From positions 124,001 through 188,000 of the forward strand of contig JAIVFJ010000016.1 of assembly GCA_025765615.1 (NCBI GenBank): a DNA stretch of 64,000 nucleotides, given 5' to 3'. How positions within the stretch are numbered: position 1 is the stretch's first letter; each line of letters opens with the position of its first letter. Below, one piece after another: positions 1 to 11,336 of this stretch. Made by a program: the position numbers and the translations under genes. The notes beneath the pieces were generated by a model. That model saw nothing but the letters and a program-made list of their open reading frames with translations, had not been told where the DNA came from and ran no database searches. The DNA comes from Zopfochytrium polystomum (lineage: Eukaryota; Chytridiomycota; Chytridiomycetes; Chytridiales; Chytridiaceae).

Positions 1-973
1 TGGGCGTGGAGTTTGGTTCAATGGGAGGTGTGACATTTAGATTAAGGTAGGACCCTTTCTCTTTCCAATCGCCCTTTCCCCCGCTAACGCGCAATACGTG
101 AAGATACGCAAGATTAGGGCAGAAGTTCTCAATTCCCCTTCTTCTCACCCCGGTTTTGGATCTACAAATGGCTGTCCTTGCCACCATGATACCTGTCGCT
201 TCGCTGGTCGCTTCCGAGTTGCTGGTGCTGCAACCTCGACGAAAGAGAAAAACAGCAATGTTCGTTTTAATCTCTCTCATGCATTGGGAAACTGTCAACT
301 CCTCGGCGCGCTAATTTTTGGTCTCCCAACCAGGCGCTTGGCCCAAATTCGCGCCGACAACGCAGAGATTCTCCTAGAGAGGAAGAATGCAGCGCTTGAG
401 GCACAGAATCTAATGCGCGAGCAGGTCGTACGAAAACGGGAGTCCGAAGATGCCAAAAACGGTCAGTCTCCCTGCTTTCCAAGAGAGCTCAGTTCTAACG
501 AAGCGGTGAAAGGTCTGGTTATTGTAGAGGCTGTCTACGGTCGACTCCCGGAATCGGACGTTGAACGCGTTGTTGAGCTCTCCCGCAGCGCGGCCCAGGA
601 ATCTGCATCGTCTGCAGGCTCAGAGGAGGACCGAGCCGTCGGGTCGGAGGACCAACCCTGGGTCGATGTTACCCTTCCCGTGCAAGGTCTGGTGTCAGGC
701 TCCCAATTGCACATCAGCGGAGGGCACTCGAAGGTAGGGTCCATGTTAACCTTTGTTCAACTGAACATTCATCAACCGTCCTCTTGCACAACCCAGTCAC
801 ACATTGTTGGCTTCTACGACCCGTGTCTCGGAGAAAGGAAAAAACTCAGACTGACGTACAAGTTTCAGGGCAAGCTACACCAAGTAGAGGTGGATGACCG
901 CGCCCCCGTTGCGGCTCCTTTGCGAGGTAACGTGGAAGCCTTTGCCACACATTTGGCCTCGCAGGTTCTCTGA
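1..973 (+). CDS. DNAJC11: DNAJC11-like J-protein, C-terminal part (5' end off window)
   Basis: This is the 3' part of a DnaJ subfamily C11 protein, a mitochondrial outer-membrane/cristae (MICOS-linked) factor; the J domain lies left of the window. Exons fitted by phase are about 1-46, 104-259, 334-461, 504-733 and 797 to the end. They read FRLR|YARLGQKFSIPLLLTP, then a hydrophobic stretch, a charged helix (RADNAEILLERKNAALEAQ), then the DUF3395-type C-terminus: KGLVIVEAVYG, DVTLPVQGLV, GFYDPCLGERKKLRLTYKF and HQVEVDD. The order and motifs match animal DNAJC11. The stop at 971-973 is one option; splicing a possible last intron (GTAACG...GCAG, about 926-965) would give a different tail ending near 1023. 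AATAAA lies at 1019-1024. Confidence 0.8.
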
Positions 974-1094
974 TCTTTCATTATTTAAATACTGCAGCCC
1001 ACATTATATCCGACTACCAATAAATTTTCTATGTGGTGGTCAAAGGCCATTATCAACAGAGGTGGTAGGCCGGTTGCCTTCTCATTTTCTGTTG

Positions 1095-1845
1095 TCACGA
1101 GGAGGTTGGCGACCCAGGCGAATTAGGCGAATTGCTCTTGATGACTTCAACTTTGGGCAACCACTTGCTCTCTGGGACAACTTTGGCCCAATCTACTTGA
1201 TTGGTGATCAGCCAGTGGTAAGAAATATAACGGCCTTGTTCACCTGGAATAGATGATAGCGGCAGCTGAAACCCTGCCATAACGCTCTTGATCTTCGTCA
1301 AATCATCTGGTTGTGCAATATATGTTAGATCCGGTCCTGCAGGTCCGTAAGATGACATCCTTGCCTTCGGGGATCAGGAAGTCAGGCGCGATCTCTATCC
1401 GAGGACCGCTCGGACCGCTCTCATCTTGTATAGGACCTTCCTGGTCGCTGGGGGTGTCCACGGGCATAGCGACAACAGGTCCGTTCTTGCTCTCCTCTCC
1501 TTCAATGTCATGCTCCAAGTCGGCGGGCTCGTCGGGCAGTTGTTGGTAGCCGAACGCGGGCATATCGTCGTTGTCGAAACCGTCATCGTCCTCGTCGTCT
1601 GCGTATAGGCTACGTGTATCTAAGCCACTCCCTCCATTTGAAAAACGTGGAATGTCCGTCCACGAGTCGTCGTCGTCGTCGTCGTTGTCATCACCGTTGT
1701 GGTCTTCGCCGGATGGGGATGGTGCGTTCTGGGCGATCGCCGCATGCGTTGAAGGAGCCACAGGGGCGATTGTGTCAGTCTCTGGGTCAGCGTCGGTGCA
1801 GCCACCGTCGAAATTCCTCTGACCCATCATTCTTTCTATTGTCAC
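1095..1845 (-). CDS. MEA1: MEA1 (male-enhanced antigen 1) homologue
   Basis: Three exons (1845-1365, 1306-1244, 1192-1095) give 213 residues. The N-terminal two thirds is disordered and very acidic (a run of Asp near residue 55, then SLYADDEDDDGFDNDD), followed by the family's GYQQLP block. The C-terminus IKSVMAGFQLP...IPDWAKVVPESKW matches the conserved MEA1 end (KAVMA..LP..VPxWA...W). The molecular function of the family is not known. The first intron (1307-1364) begins GCAAGG and ends CCAG, with CTAAC inside, so it looks like a GC-AG intron; the second (1193-1243) is GT-AG. The gene is convergent with DNAJC11. The start at 1845 is the first in-frame Met. Confidence 0.75.
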
Positions 1846-2187
1846 GTCCGCCTGCTTGGACGCTCTCCTGCTGACCTCAGTGAAGCTCTTACACGCTGTT
1901 GCTAACTACAAATCAAGTGTAAACTCGTTGACTGCGAGGCACGGGCAAGCCACAGGGGAGCAGGGACTGGTTTCGGACATAATTTGACTGAAGTTAGCCA
2001 CGCTTCTTCTACGCAACGAACTCATAAAGCCCCGAGAGCTGAGCTTCCACCACCGAGCGTCCTGCCGAATGTGCGTTATCTTCTCCTTTCACTGCATCTG
2101 AGATTGGTTTCGCCTTTGTCCGCAAAAGGCTAACAAAAAACAGACAGCCGACGATAAAGTCGACACAGTGCTGTTTGCACACAACAC

Positions 2188-3429
2188 ATGATCTCCGCCA
2201 CCCCGATCGGTTTGCAGACGCCGACGCGCCCTCGCCAGTCGCCCACCACCAGCAGCGGTCCCCTCACGCTCTCGACGCCGACCCGCCCGCGCCCGCCTCC
2301 CGCAGCATTCCCATCCACGCCATCGCGTTCCGCCGCCGCCTCCGCGGCCACCACCTCCCCGCCCGCGCCGACCTTCCGCGTCTCCCTGACCCTCCCCGTC
2401 ACATGCCTAATCTGCCTCGCGCGCGTCAAAACGCCCGTCATCTGTCGCAACAGGCACGTCTTTTGCGACCCCTGCGTCGCAGAGTGGCTCAAGCGGAAAA
2501 AGGAGTGTCCGTCGTGCCGGTGCCCGGCGACGGGGGAGTCGGCGTTCTTGCCCGTGATTGGCGGCGACGTTGCGGGGTCCGCGTTGCCGTCAGTGGCGGC
2601 AGAATCTGCAGCGCTCGGGACGACTGGGCAAGGCGCAGAGGCTTTGGAGGGACTGGCGGGGCTGGACTGGGTTGAGGGTGCGGGGGAGCTGGACTTGGTG
2701 TTGACGAGGCAGAAGCTCAGGTTTGACGACGTTGTAAGAGGCTACGAAGACGGGATTCGCGCTGGGCAGGTTGGTTCGCCTTTTTTAAACGAACCAACGC
2801 GTTTGGCGTCTGACACTGTTTTGGATCCCATCGTTTTCCAACCTCGCTCGCAGCGAATTATCACAACTCTGAGGGAAAAGATTACCGATCTGGAAAAACA
2901 ACTTGGAGAGCGCGACGAACAGCTTCGTCGAGTCGTTTCGCAAAAGCAGACGCATTTGCCGTCTCCCACCGCACAATTAAAGAGGCCACGGGAGGAAGAT
3001 CCTTGCGGCTCTCCCAAGAATGGCAAGAAGCAGGCCATTAACACCTCTCCTCAAGCTCCCGGTGTCGTCGCCATTGACTTGCCAATCGCTGGCAGTTCAT
3101 CGGAAGTTGGCCCGGATTTTAGACCATCCGCCGAAGACTACCGCCAGCAGCTTCTCTGGTATCAGTCGGAGAACGAGCGGTTACAACGGCAGGTCCAAAA
3201 GTCTCGGGACGACAGTTTGTTGACCAGTCCGAGAACTCCGCGCACCGCTCGCACAGACAACAGGATGTTGCACTCTCCCGTCAAAGGATCCAGCATCATC
3301 GCTTTGAAGGTGCGCCTGGCAGAGTTGGAGAAGGAAAACGGTGAACTTCATCAGGCGCTTCTAAGAAGCGATGAATTTATCGAAAAGCTTCAGGCGACGT
3401 CCGGGAAGAAGACAACAGACCAGGATTAA
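2188..3429 (+). CDS. RING-finger coiled-coil protein, OBI1/RNF219-like
   Basis: Single-exon gene of 413 residues. After a Pro/Thr/Ser-rich N-terminus of about 65 residues comes a C3HC4 RING (CLICLARVKTPVIC, then CDPC, then CPSCR). Its spacing and the phrase CRNRHVFCDPCVAEWLKRKKECPSCR-like order resemble human OBI1 (RNF219), the E3 ligase that ubiquitylates ORC at origins. Downstream are a heptad stretch near residue 235 (REKITDLEKQLGERDEQLRR), a basic KRPREED patch, and two further helices (YRQQLLWYQSENERLQRQV and LAELEKENGELHQALL). E3 activity is expected from the RING; the ORC link is inference from similarity only. Other RING plus coiled-coil ligases (TRAIP type) remain possible. Confidence 0.6.
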   Translation: MISATPIGLQTPTRPRQSPTTSSGPLTLSTPTRPRPPPAAFPSTPSRSAAASAATTSPPAPTFRVSLTLPVTCLICLARVKTPVICRNRHVFCDPCVAEWLKRKKECPSCRCPATGESAFLPVIGGDVAGSALPSVAAESAALGTTGQGAEALEGLAGLDWVEGAGELDLVLTRQKLRFDDVVRGYEDGIRAGQVGSPFLNEPTRLASDTVLDPIVFQPRSQRIITTLREKITDLEKQLGERDEQLRRVVSQKQTHLPSPTAQLKRPREEDPCGSPKNGKKQAINTSPQAPGVVAIDLPIAGSSSEVGPDFRPSAEDYRQQLLWYQSENERLQRQVQKSRDDSLLTSPRTPRTARTDNRMLHSPVKGSSIIALKVRLAELEKENGELHQALLRSDEFIEKLQATSGKKTTDQD

Positions 3430-3457
3430 TGACGCGTGGGAAAGCAGATATAACCTA

Positions 3458-3463
3458 TTTATT
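3458..3463 (-). terminator. Polyadenylation signal AATAAA for PUP1
   Basis: On the minus strand this reads AATAAA, 15 bp past the PUP1 stop codon and in the 48-bp gap between two convergent genes. Confidence 0.5.
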
Positions 3464-3477
3464 ACGAAGCCCAACCT

Positions 3478-4869
3478 TTAACTCGTGTCCATCGCATCGC
3501 CTTCGATGACATCGACCAGATTCTTGAAGTTTTTGACGCTCTTCGACAAAATGGCTGGCGGAAACGTCTCAGACAAATAAAAGAGTTGAGGTGACACACT
3601 TACCTGTCGTTCCGCGACGGAACTTGTAGCTCTGCTCCTTCGGCTCGCGCTCGTTAGGCTTCTTGTAATTCCGCAGGTATTCGACATTGTCTTTTGTGAT
3701 AACGCAGACATCGACGTTGCTACCGGAGCCCAAATCATTGAAGATACCCGCCTCGATCGCATCCTTGACAAGCTCCACAGCTTCGTCGCGCTGCGAAAAA
3801 GGCATCAGCATCTCTTTCACCGGGTTTGCGAAGCAAACAAGGTGCATGGTACCGAAAGTCCGTCTTTCCACTTCGATTCGAACACGGACATGGCCGCGAG
3901 GGAACCCGAGCCCATCGTCACGTATGGCAGCTTGTCGGTCGAGCCGTGGGGGTAAATGGTGTACAAGTGCGGGCCGGTGAAATCGACACCGCCCAGGACC
4001 AAGGCGGCTCCAATGTTGCCCTGGTATCTGGGTAGAAAGAGATGAGAATTTTTTTGGAGATTTCTTTGTGCAAGGAGGGTCCGTGCTGTGCCGCATTCGC
4101 CAGTGCGTCCGTTACCTGAACAGCATCTGCTTCAGCATGGTCATGGCAGTGACAACGCGCGCCTGACGACCGGTCTGCAGCGAGTGAAGCTCCAGCTTTG
4201 AGGAGATCAGGTTCGTGGTGAACTCAGTGTCTGCCGCCGTCCCTGCTCCGCAGCAATACATGTTGGGGGCGAGGTAGTGGATTTTTTCGCAGTTTTTGTC
4301 GGCGACGATGGGACCTTCCGTTGCGCGCGTGTCGGCGCCGAGAACGAGGCCATCCTTGTATGCGTCAGATTTTGTGGCGGTTGGAAGTAGTAGATACGAC
4401 GGGCGTGAAGAGATGTGGGTGACCCCGGGAAGGGGCACAGACAGGGAGGAGTTGGACGCGTCAGCCCTGCCACCACCCAAAGAGGCCGCGTGGCCAGACA
4501 TCCTCCGACCGATCGCGTCTCCGATCTCACCTTGTAAAGGCATCCAACGATGGTTGTACCCGTCTTTGTGGCCTTCGGCACCTTCATCCCTTTGGACGCC
4601 AGCATCTCGTTCCTTTGATGATTGTGGAAAGTTGGACATCAGTGAAGGTACCACAGATCTGGTTATGTTCGGCTCTGTCGTCGTCTGCGACTTTGGGTTG
4701 GCACGAATCGACTGTCGTCAGCCCAGAGTCGTCAGTCTGCTTGTTTTCTGGAACTTCTTTGCGCGGGTTCTTCGTGGCCTCGTGCCCTGCGGGCGAAAAG
4801 AGAAGCGAACCTCATGCAGTTCTCAAAGTTGAACCCGCCTTCGGGTAAGGCGGTGAGTGTCGTGGCCAT
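3478..4869 (-). CDS. PUP1: 20S proteasome subunit beta-2 (PUP1/PSMB7)
   Basis: Trypsin-like catalytic beta subunit of the 20S proteasome. Six exons (4869-4811, 4612-4531, 4354-4116, 4027-3853, 3790-3604, 3554-3478) join in phase to 272 residues; human PSMB7 has 277. The propeptide ends KATKTG and the catalytic threonine is Thr39 (TTIVG). Family blocks follow in order: [69 protein letters not shown] and [14 protein letters not shown], with the same C-terminal MDTS as the human protein. Introns of 49-198 bp have good GT-AG ends. The start codon lies just before FNFENC, as in the family. A 24-bp T run sits about 30 bp upstream. Confidence 0.97.
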
Positions 4870-4897
4870 CTTGAAATGTTTTGTCGTTTTTTCTTTC

Positions 4898-4921
4898 TTT
4901 TTTTTTTTTTTTTTTTTTTTT
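4898..4921. repeat. 24-bp T homopolymer
   Basis: Pure T run on the plus strand (A run on the coding strand) between the PUP1 start and the 3' end of the ZGRF1 gene. This 182-bp gap must hold the PUP1 promoter; poly(dA:dT) tracts commonly keep promoters free of nucleosomes. Confidence 0.7.
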
Positions 4922-5051
4922 CAAGGTTTCACCTTCGAGCTCTGCTGCGCGTGCGCTCTTCGCGGCGCTTGCCCTTTTATTTACAGCGATAATACAGGCA
5001 CCATACAAATCTAACCCCCTACCCTCCCACCCAAAGCGGTCATTATGTAAG

Positions 5052-8000
5052 TCACTGCGACAGAAGCGCCGCCTCGAACGCGTCCCAAGGGTCGTCCTGG
5101 TATGGCTGCAATAATGGTTGCAAACCCTGTGACGGAAGAGCGGGTTGGGTTTCGCAATCTCCAATTTCCCCCGTTACAGGTGACATCAGCGGCGCCAAAG
5201 GTATCTGATCACCCACAATGTCTGGTGAAACTGGTTTAGTCGATCTGCTATCAGCGGACCGCTCAACGGCATCCACGGCCGCTACTGGAATGCCATCGTC
5301 GTCGTCGTCGCCATCAAACAATGGACTCGATGGTGGGTCATTCATCCTACGTCGAACCAAGGAATGCTTCAGTTCATCTTCGCCGTCTTCGTCGTCTTCG
5401 TCCAGTTGCCGCTTAAGAGGGCGTGGATCCTCTCCGCCTCGACCAAGGTCCCCTTGATATTCTTCGTCGCCCTTGGCAGGTTCGTCTTGACTTACTCCCT
5501 TCAACTTGTCTATAACCTCCGGATCCACAGGGCTACTGCTAAGATGATCAAGTATTCGATGAGTGTCTGCCATAACTAAAAACAGCGCGCTCAGTTGGGC
5601 TTGTATCGATAGGAAAAATTCCCACCGCTATGGTCGTGAAGGATTTCTTTCCAGATCTGAGACAGCTCCAAGGCTTTCCGATTCCCGACAATAAACAGAT
5701 GTCTGCGTTGAGAATTATTGAGGAGCAAGGCAAATCGGGTAACAAGTACGATACCGCTTGGCTCGAGTCAGGGCAACATTAACGCGCCGCGGGTCGTCTA
5801 TGAACTGTGTATTTTTCGTCCGAACGGTGCTAATCAAGATAACTGCCTTCTCCGCTCCTTGAAAGGCGTCAACGGTGCTGACCTGGCCGACATAAGCTCG
5901 TGTGATCCCTTACAATTGACTGAGTTTACCTGTAAGCCATTAAACTCTGAGGACCCACGCAGCTGAGAGCGAAAAGCATCTGCCTGGCTTCTATCTATTG
6001 CGATCGATAAATTGGCCACGAAACGGGTTAAGAGAGAACCGGCGAGACGCAAAGACCGTTTAAGCTCGATGGAAAACTGAAAATACTCACAAAATGTAAT
6101 AATTCCGATCTCATTGTTGGGGACTCCCGCGCGCATCAGAGGCCGAATAATTCTCAACACCAGCGAGATCTCAGCGGTGTTTCTCAACGACCCGGATCCC
6201 TCTTCCTGACCTTCGCGAGCATCCAAAAATACGAGGGCCGGAGTGTCCTTCAGAACGGGCGACACCTCGATGCTTTCGCCCGTGGACAAACTGTTCTCGT
6301 AAAATAGCGCATTGGAAGCATTCGCAATTTGGGGGTGGCATCGATACTGAATGGAGAGCATCACGGGTTCGTTACCTGTGGATGCGTGAGTATGAAACCT
6401 TGCGATTCTCATTTAGTTGGGGACAGACCCTGCTCAGCAAGACGCTCAAAGAGTGTTCGATCAAGAGACATGGATGTTTTCTTGCAGCTTGTTGTCAGCG
6501 TCGGTGGAAGCTGTCGAGGGTCTCCGATCAGCAGTGCGTGTGTTGAGTGAAATTTGGCAAGCGGAAGAAGAGATAGCGGTTCTGTCATCTGTGCTTAGGG
6601 AGGTCAAACCCCAATCAAGAGGATGTACATCAAATTGCCTGGCTGCATTCATCCAAGATCAAAACAGATGCCTCAACATTGCTCAAACAGTCAAAAGATG
6701 TCGCAATACAGGTAACACCTATTATGTCCCAATATGTATAGCAGCGAAATAAGCGAGACGAGACGGAATCTGAATCTTACCGATGGCAAATGCGTTCGCA
6801 GTCAGTGTCTTGTTTTCATTAGCTTGTCGGTGTCAGTCAAGCTCCTCGAAGAAGTGTTGTACACTACCATTGAATCGCCGTATCGCCTCTTGGACCGCTC
6901 TCCGCTCGGACGGCAGCAATTCCGGATCCTCCAAAATGGAATGTAGTTCCTTTGCGTCTACGAGAGCATCAGAAAAAGTGCTGTCTCAGTTACCCAGAAC
7001 TCACCGTCAGATTCACCTTTCTGTCCCTGTGCGGTAAAGGGAAGAAGAGGCTTTGCGATCTTTTTCAGACTTCCCACTCGAACAAACTCATTGAAACCCA
7101 GCTTCGCTAGACCCTGTTCGAAATTAAACACGGGTTTGCCAAAGGCACGAGTTTTTCCTACCAGCAGGATTCTGTCAACGGCAACTATAGTTGACCAGCA
7201 GTAAGAAAACAGTGAGACAGTAACCCTCAAATACCATTTGTCATCGAGGAGATAACGACTTTAAAGTCTTGGGGCAGCAGCTCCAATTTCCACATACGAT
7301 GAAGCAAGATTATAATCACACACACCAGGAAGCTTTTCCCAGAACCAAATACCTTGTGGTGAAGTTTCAGTAACGGAGTCTAATGTTTCATTTAAAGGTT
7401 ACCCCGAAGCAAAGAGTGATGGGATGGCGTTTTCCAAGTAATGACAAAACAAAGCTCTCGAGCACCGCCTTTTGATCCGGGTTGAGCGTATACTCGCAAG
7501 CAGTGTCCTCAGCAAGAGCGCATATATCCTCGTACTTGGACGTACAGACGCCAATTGATGACGCTAAGGAAGCAGAACTCGACATGATAGCTGGCAGCAA
7601 TGGGCATTCTAAAACTTGGCTGTTCAAGTTGGATATAAGTAATAGCTCAGTCATCGCGTTGAGCAATCGTATTGCTACTACTGAAATTGTCCCCGATTGC
7701 CTCGCTGTTGGACTAGAAAGAGCAGGATTTGCATTGATTATTCTCTCCGCTGCTTGACCATCACGGTCTGAAAGTGGGACGAGCTCCACTGTTGAACTGC
7801 TTGACACACCATAAAAAACGCTTCGTGCGAGAAAAGATTGTGCAAATGTATCGTTCGAGGAAATGACCCAAATGTCATCTGACGCAGATCGACGGTATCA
7901 GAAAAGCTCAAAGAAGAGTTGCAAATCAGACCTCTTGAAAAGTCTGACTGGTTCACTCGAGACTTCACTGCTAGTATGTAGTGCTTTTGTGTCCTCTCTT

Positions 8001-9507
8001 TCAGTGACGAACTGAATTGAGCAGCGGCCTCATTTGCTGCCCGAAAGCGGCTAAGAGCGGCTTTCGAAATAAACAGAACTCCTTTGGAGCGGCATGCTTT
8101 ATCAAAGTCGTATGGAGATGCAAATCGCGAAGAGTTGATGGAATAGAAGTGGTACGCGATGCTCTGTATCTTTGGGACCAGTGTTAACCTGTGAATTTAC
8201 GAAAGATTGAGACTTGCCTGGATTTGCAGGTGCTCATTCAGCGCTTTGAGAAAGACCTCCTTATACGCGGAAGCATTTTTCTGAGACATTGCTGTCAAGA
8301 TTGAATTGAAGTGCGGTCAAGTGCCTTACGAAAGCACAGGGAATCGGAAGCGATCTAGTGAGTTTTCCTGGGCTTTGCCGCAGTCCCTCTGCTGATGTTG
8401 GAAACCTCAACCCCGTTGAAGCCGGTGGATGGAAGCGCCGCCTGATTCACCTGTCAGTAACTATTTCCAGGAGAGAATCTTGGTCTCACTGGGAAGGTTG
8501 AGCAGTTTGGCGTGGGGGAGTTGCTTGTGTATCAGGTTGAGCATTATATGACGGCTCCTGTAAGGCTCTCCTTGGGGCACTGGATGTAGGCAGCTCGGAA
8601 GGAACCTGCCCCCCCGCTCCAGGGAATGTTGGGGCGGTGTCTGTGCGCGATACGGATCCATTAAGATTAGTCCTCTGCGCGAGCACAGGTGGTGAGCGAG
8701 TAATGGCTTGGGAATGGAAGATTTGGGAATGGCGGGCAGAAGCTTCCAAATAAGATCCTCGTTCTGAAATACACGAAGGCGTCGTTCTGGCAATGGACGT
8801 CCTTTGAGCCCTGCGACCCAATGGTTCTGTGGATGGTTCGTACGCCGTACTGACCAGCCTGAGGGATGAATCAATCTCCTGTGCTGACTGAATTCGATTC
8901 GCTTCAAAATACTCGCTCCTGAGGGCTGAACGCGTGTCCAGAGCGTCCGATATATGGCTTGGAAAATCTGATGGTCCTCCCAAGTCATCGTCGGCATCCT
9001 CTGTGATCGCTGGCTTTGCCAAAAGAAGCGAGCTGCTTACAACCGAGACGCTTTTCTTCGAAAGGCCGATCCTCCGAGCCGCAGGCTTCCTTACGGCGGG
9101 ACCAACTTGAAGAGGAAATGCACCGACTTCCCTGTTCGTACCACTATTTGTTGCACAGTTTGGTGTGGCACGCTCCTGCAAGTGCGCCTTTCGCTGCTCC
9201 AGTATGCAATAAAAGCGATCAAACTCGATTTCGAAATCGGCAACCAGATCGGCTGAAACGAGAAAAGCCGAGTCGAGCTTGCTGCGCTTACTGTCGTACA
9301 ACGTTGCCTTTGGGTTGTCGTTTTGAGTGTTCCCACGTCAGAAGAGGCAAGAGCTTGCAAACAGGGCGAAACAGCCGCGCTGCCTTATACTCAACTCACC
9401 TTGGATGTCGATCGATCAAACTTCACGACTCCCTCTTGCCACGACTTGATCTTTTTGCTCCTATAAAGCTGGGACACGTACATCGCTGACCATTCATCGT
9501 CGGCCAT
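5052..9507 (-). CDS. ZGRF1: ZGRF1/Mte1-type 5'-3' DNA helicase, full length
   Basis: Multi-exon gene joining both halves of the ZGRF1 architecture. Exon 1 (9507-9400) plus exon 2 (from 9307) encode the N-terminal DUF2439 domain ([18 protein letters not shown], then [13 protein letters not shown]). A long Ser/Pro-rich linker follows. The UPF1-like SF1 helicase core comes next: LNPDQKAVL (Q motif, about 7455), Walker [10 protein letters not shown] (7324-7358), [24 protein letters not shown] (6637-6660), GDPRQLPPT (about 6500), QYRCHP (about 6340) and [31 protein letters not shown]1 promotes homologous recombination by processing D-loops. A reading frame could stop at 5591, but a 50-bp intron (GTGGGA...TTTTAG) joins in phase to an acidic 5573-5052 exon ending [13 protein letters not shown] prefer this longer form. 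Middle exons are not all resolved. Confidence 0.85.
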
Positions 9508-9757
9508 CGCCCTCGCGAGACCGCGAAACAAAAATGCAGCAAAAAAAAAAAGGAAAACCCCAACAGCGCCTGGCTGGGCCTCCACAACCTTGCTCATTCG
9601 TTCGGTCTTGCTGTCGAGGACAGGATCACACAGCCAAGACCTTACCTCCAGTTTCAGTCGTGGACCGCCATTTTTGCTCGTCACTTCAAACACACCGCCC
9701 TGGAGTCTGCCGCGCGACCGAAACACTGAAAGGAGGAGGCCTTGTGCCATCCTCGAA

Positions 9758-11194
9758 ATGACGACTGCCGCAACGCAATCACAGGACACTTCCTCCTGGG
9801 CTCAGATCGAAGATATACTAAGTCGTCCAACCGCAAAACACTCTCTCACGAGGCAAAAGGTTTTGGATTCAGTACTTTTTTCCCCGCCAACAGTGTGCTT
9901 ACACTTTTTTCACGTGTCTCCCAGTTCTGTGGAGTGTCCCCGATTGAGTACAGAGAGTTTTGCCAGTTCACATTAAAGGATGAATGCAAAAGTCGGCAGC
10001 CTGCGTGCAACAAGGTTATAAGAGAATGATAGAAGCGGGTTTGTAACATTCTCGATTATCACCATCAGGTTCATTTTAGGAGAATTATCAAGCCGTACAC
10101 AGACCTTTCGCTGGGAGACTGGTAAATCCAGTTTTGTATATCCTCATTTGCTTAGAACTACCTCAACAGTTCCTACCTAAATACTTGCCACCGTATTGAG
10201 GAAGGCTGCAAATATGTGCACTACGAGCTCGAGCCATCCGGTAAGGAAGGACTTTGCTTGAGTGACAAGGTTAATGTTTGGAACAGAGCAACTTATCCAG
10301 GATCTGGAATATCAACTTCCGGGAAGTTGTCAATATACTTTTTTTTTTTCCACAGCGATCTAACATCTAACAACAGATTCCGAGACTGGCAAGCATGTTT
10401 CCTCCACAGTGGATCAATTGCGATGTACGCAAGTTCGACCTAAAGTGCTTGGGTCGAAAGTTTCCTGTGATTATGGCAGATCCGGTAAGCGCCAGGCTCT
10501 ACTTTGCATAGCAGCATTGAAGAGCTTTTGGCAGCCTTGGGACATTCACATGTCCTTGCCGTACGGAACGATGACGGACGACGAAATGAAGCAGATGGGT
10601 TTACACGAGGTTCAAGACGAAGGTTTACTATTTCTGTGGGTCACCGGTCGGGCAATGGAGGTCGCTCGGGATTGCCTAAAGTATTGGGGCTACCGGCGTG
10701 TTGACGAAATTGTTTGGATAAAAACAAATCAAGCGCAGCGGATTATTCGAACCGGACGGACGGGGCACTGGATGAATCACTCTAAGGTTCTTACTGAAAA
10801 TGATTATAAAATGGTCTCTAACTTCACAATAATCTGAAGGAGCATTGCGTGATCGCCATGAAGGGAAACTTCACCAAGTACAACCCAGGGCTCGACGGAG
10901 ATGTTCTTGTTGCAGAGGTGAGGGAAACCAGTCGGAAGCCAGACGAGATTTACTGCATAATCGAGCGTCTTTGTCCTGGCGTACCAAAGCTGGGTAAGTC
11001 CAGGTGGTCCTTTCTGTCCTGATTCGGCCCCTTTTCCAGAAATTTTTGGACGCCAGCACAACACGCGAGAGGGCTGGCTGACACTCGGCAACCAGCTTCA
11101 GGGGTCCTGCGTGCATGACCCCAAAATAAGGGCATCCGTTTCGGCCAGGTACCCGTGGATGGTCCTGTCAGGGCCTCACGGGTTTGTTGTTTGA
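9758..11194 (+). CDS. METTL3: METTL3/IME4 mRNA N6-adenosine methyltransferase
   Basis: Catalytic subunit of the m6A writer, which transfers methyl from S-adenosylmethionine to mRNA adenines in the nucleus. Exons: 9758-9871, 9925-10014, 10069-10121, 10170-10240, one unresolved short exon in 10241-10390, then to 10484, 10535-10786, 10840-10993 and 11040-11194. Two CCCH fingers are visible: [20 protein letters not shown] and [18 protein letters not shown]. The DPPW active site is split by an intron ([15 protein letters not shown]). Next come [53 protein letters not shown] and the terminal IFGRQHN...LGNQLQG. It is shorter at the N-terminus than human METTL3 (580 residues). It is divergent from ZGRF1, with 250 bp between the two starts. 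m6A activity would also need a METTL14 partner, not present here. Confidence 0.95.
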
Positions 11195-11336
11195 GAAAAG
11201 TTGGCATGAGCTGAGCACAAAGCTAAGGTCGGTGACCAAAAGACCACGTGAAAGTCAGAGGGTGGGAAGGGCCCATGTGACGCGTCGAAATAAACTAAAA
11301 AGGCGAAAAAAAAGAACTGCCTCGCAACACCAAGGA

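Noticed and set aside
5052..5573. Independent gene for the acidic 173-residue frame
   Set aside because: It starts only 18 bp after the possible helicase stop, and an in-phase 50-bp intron joins it to the helicase, so I treat it as the helicase tail.
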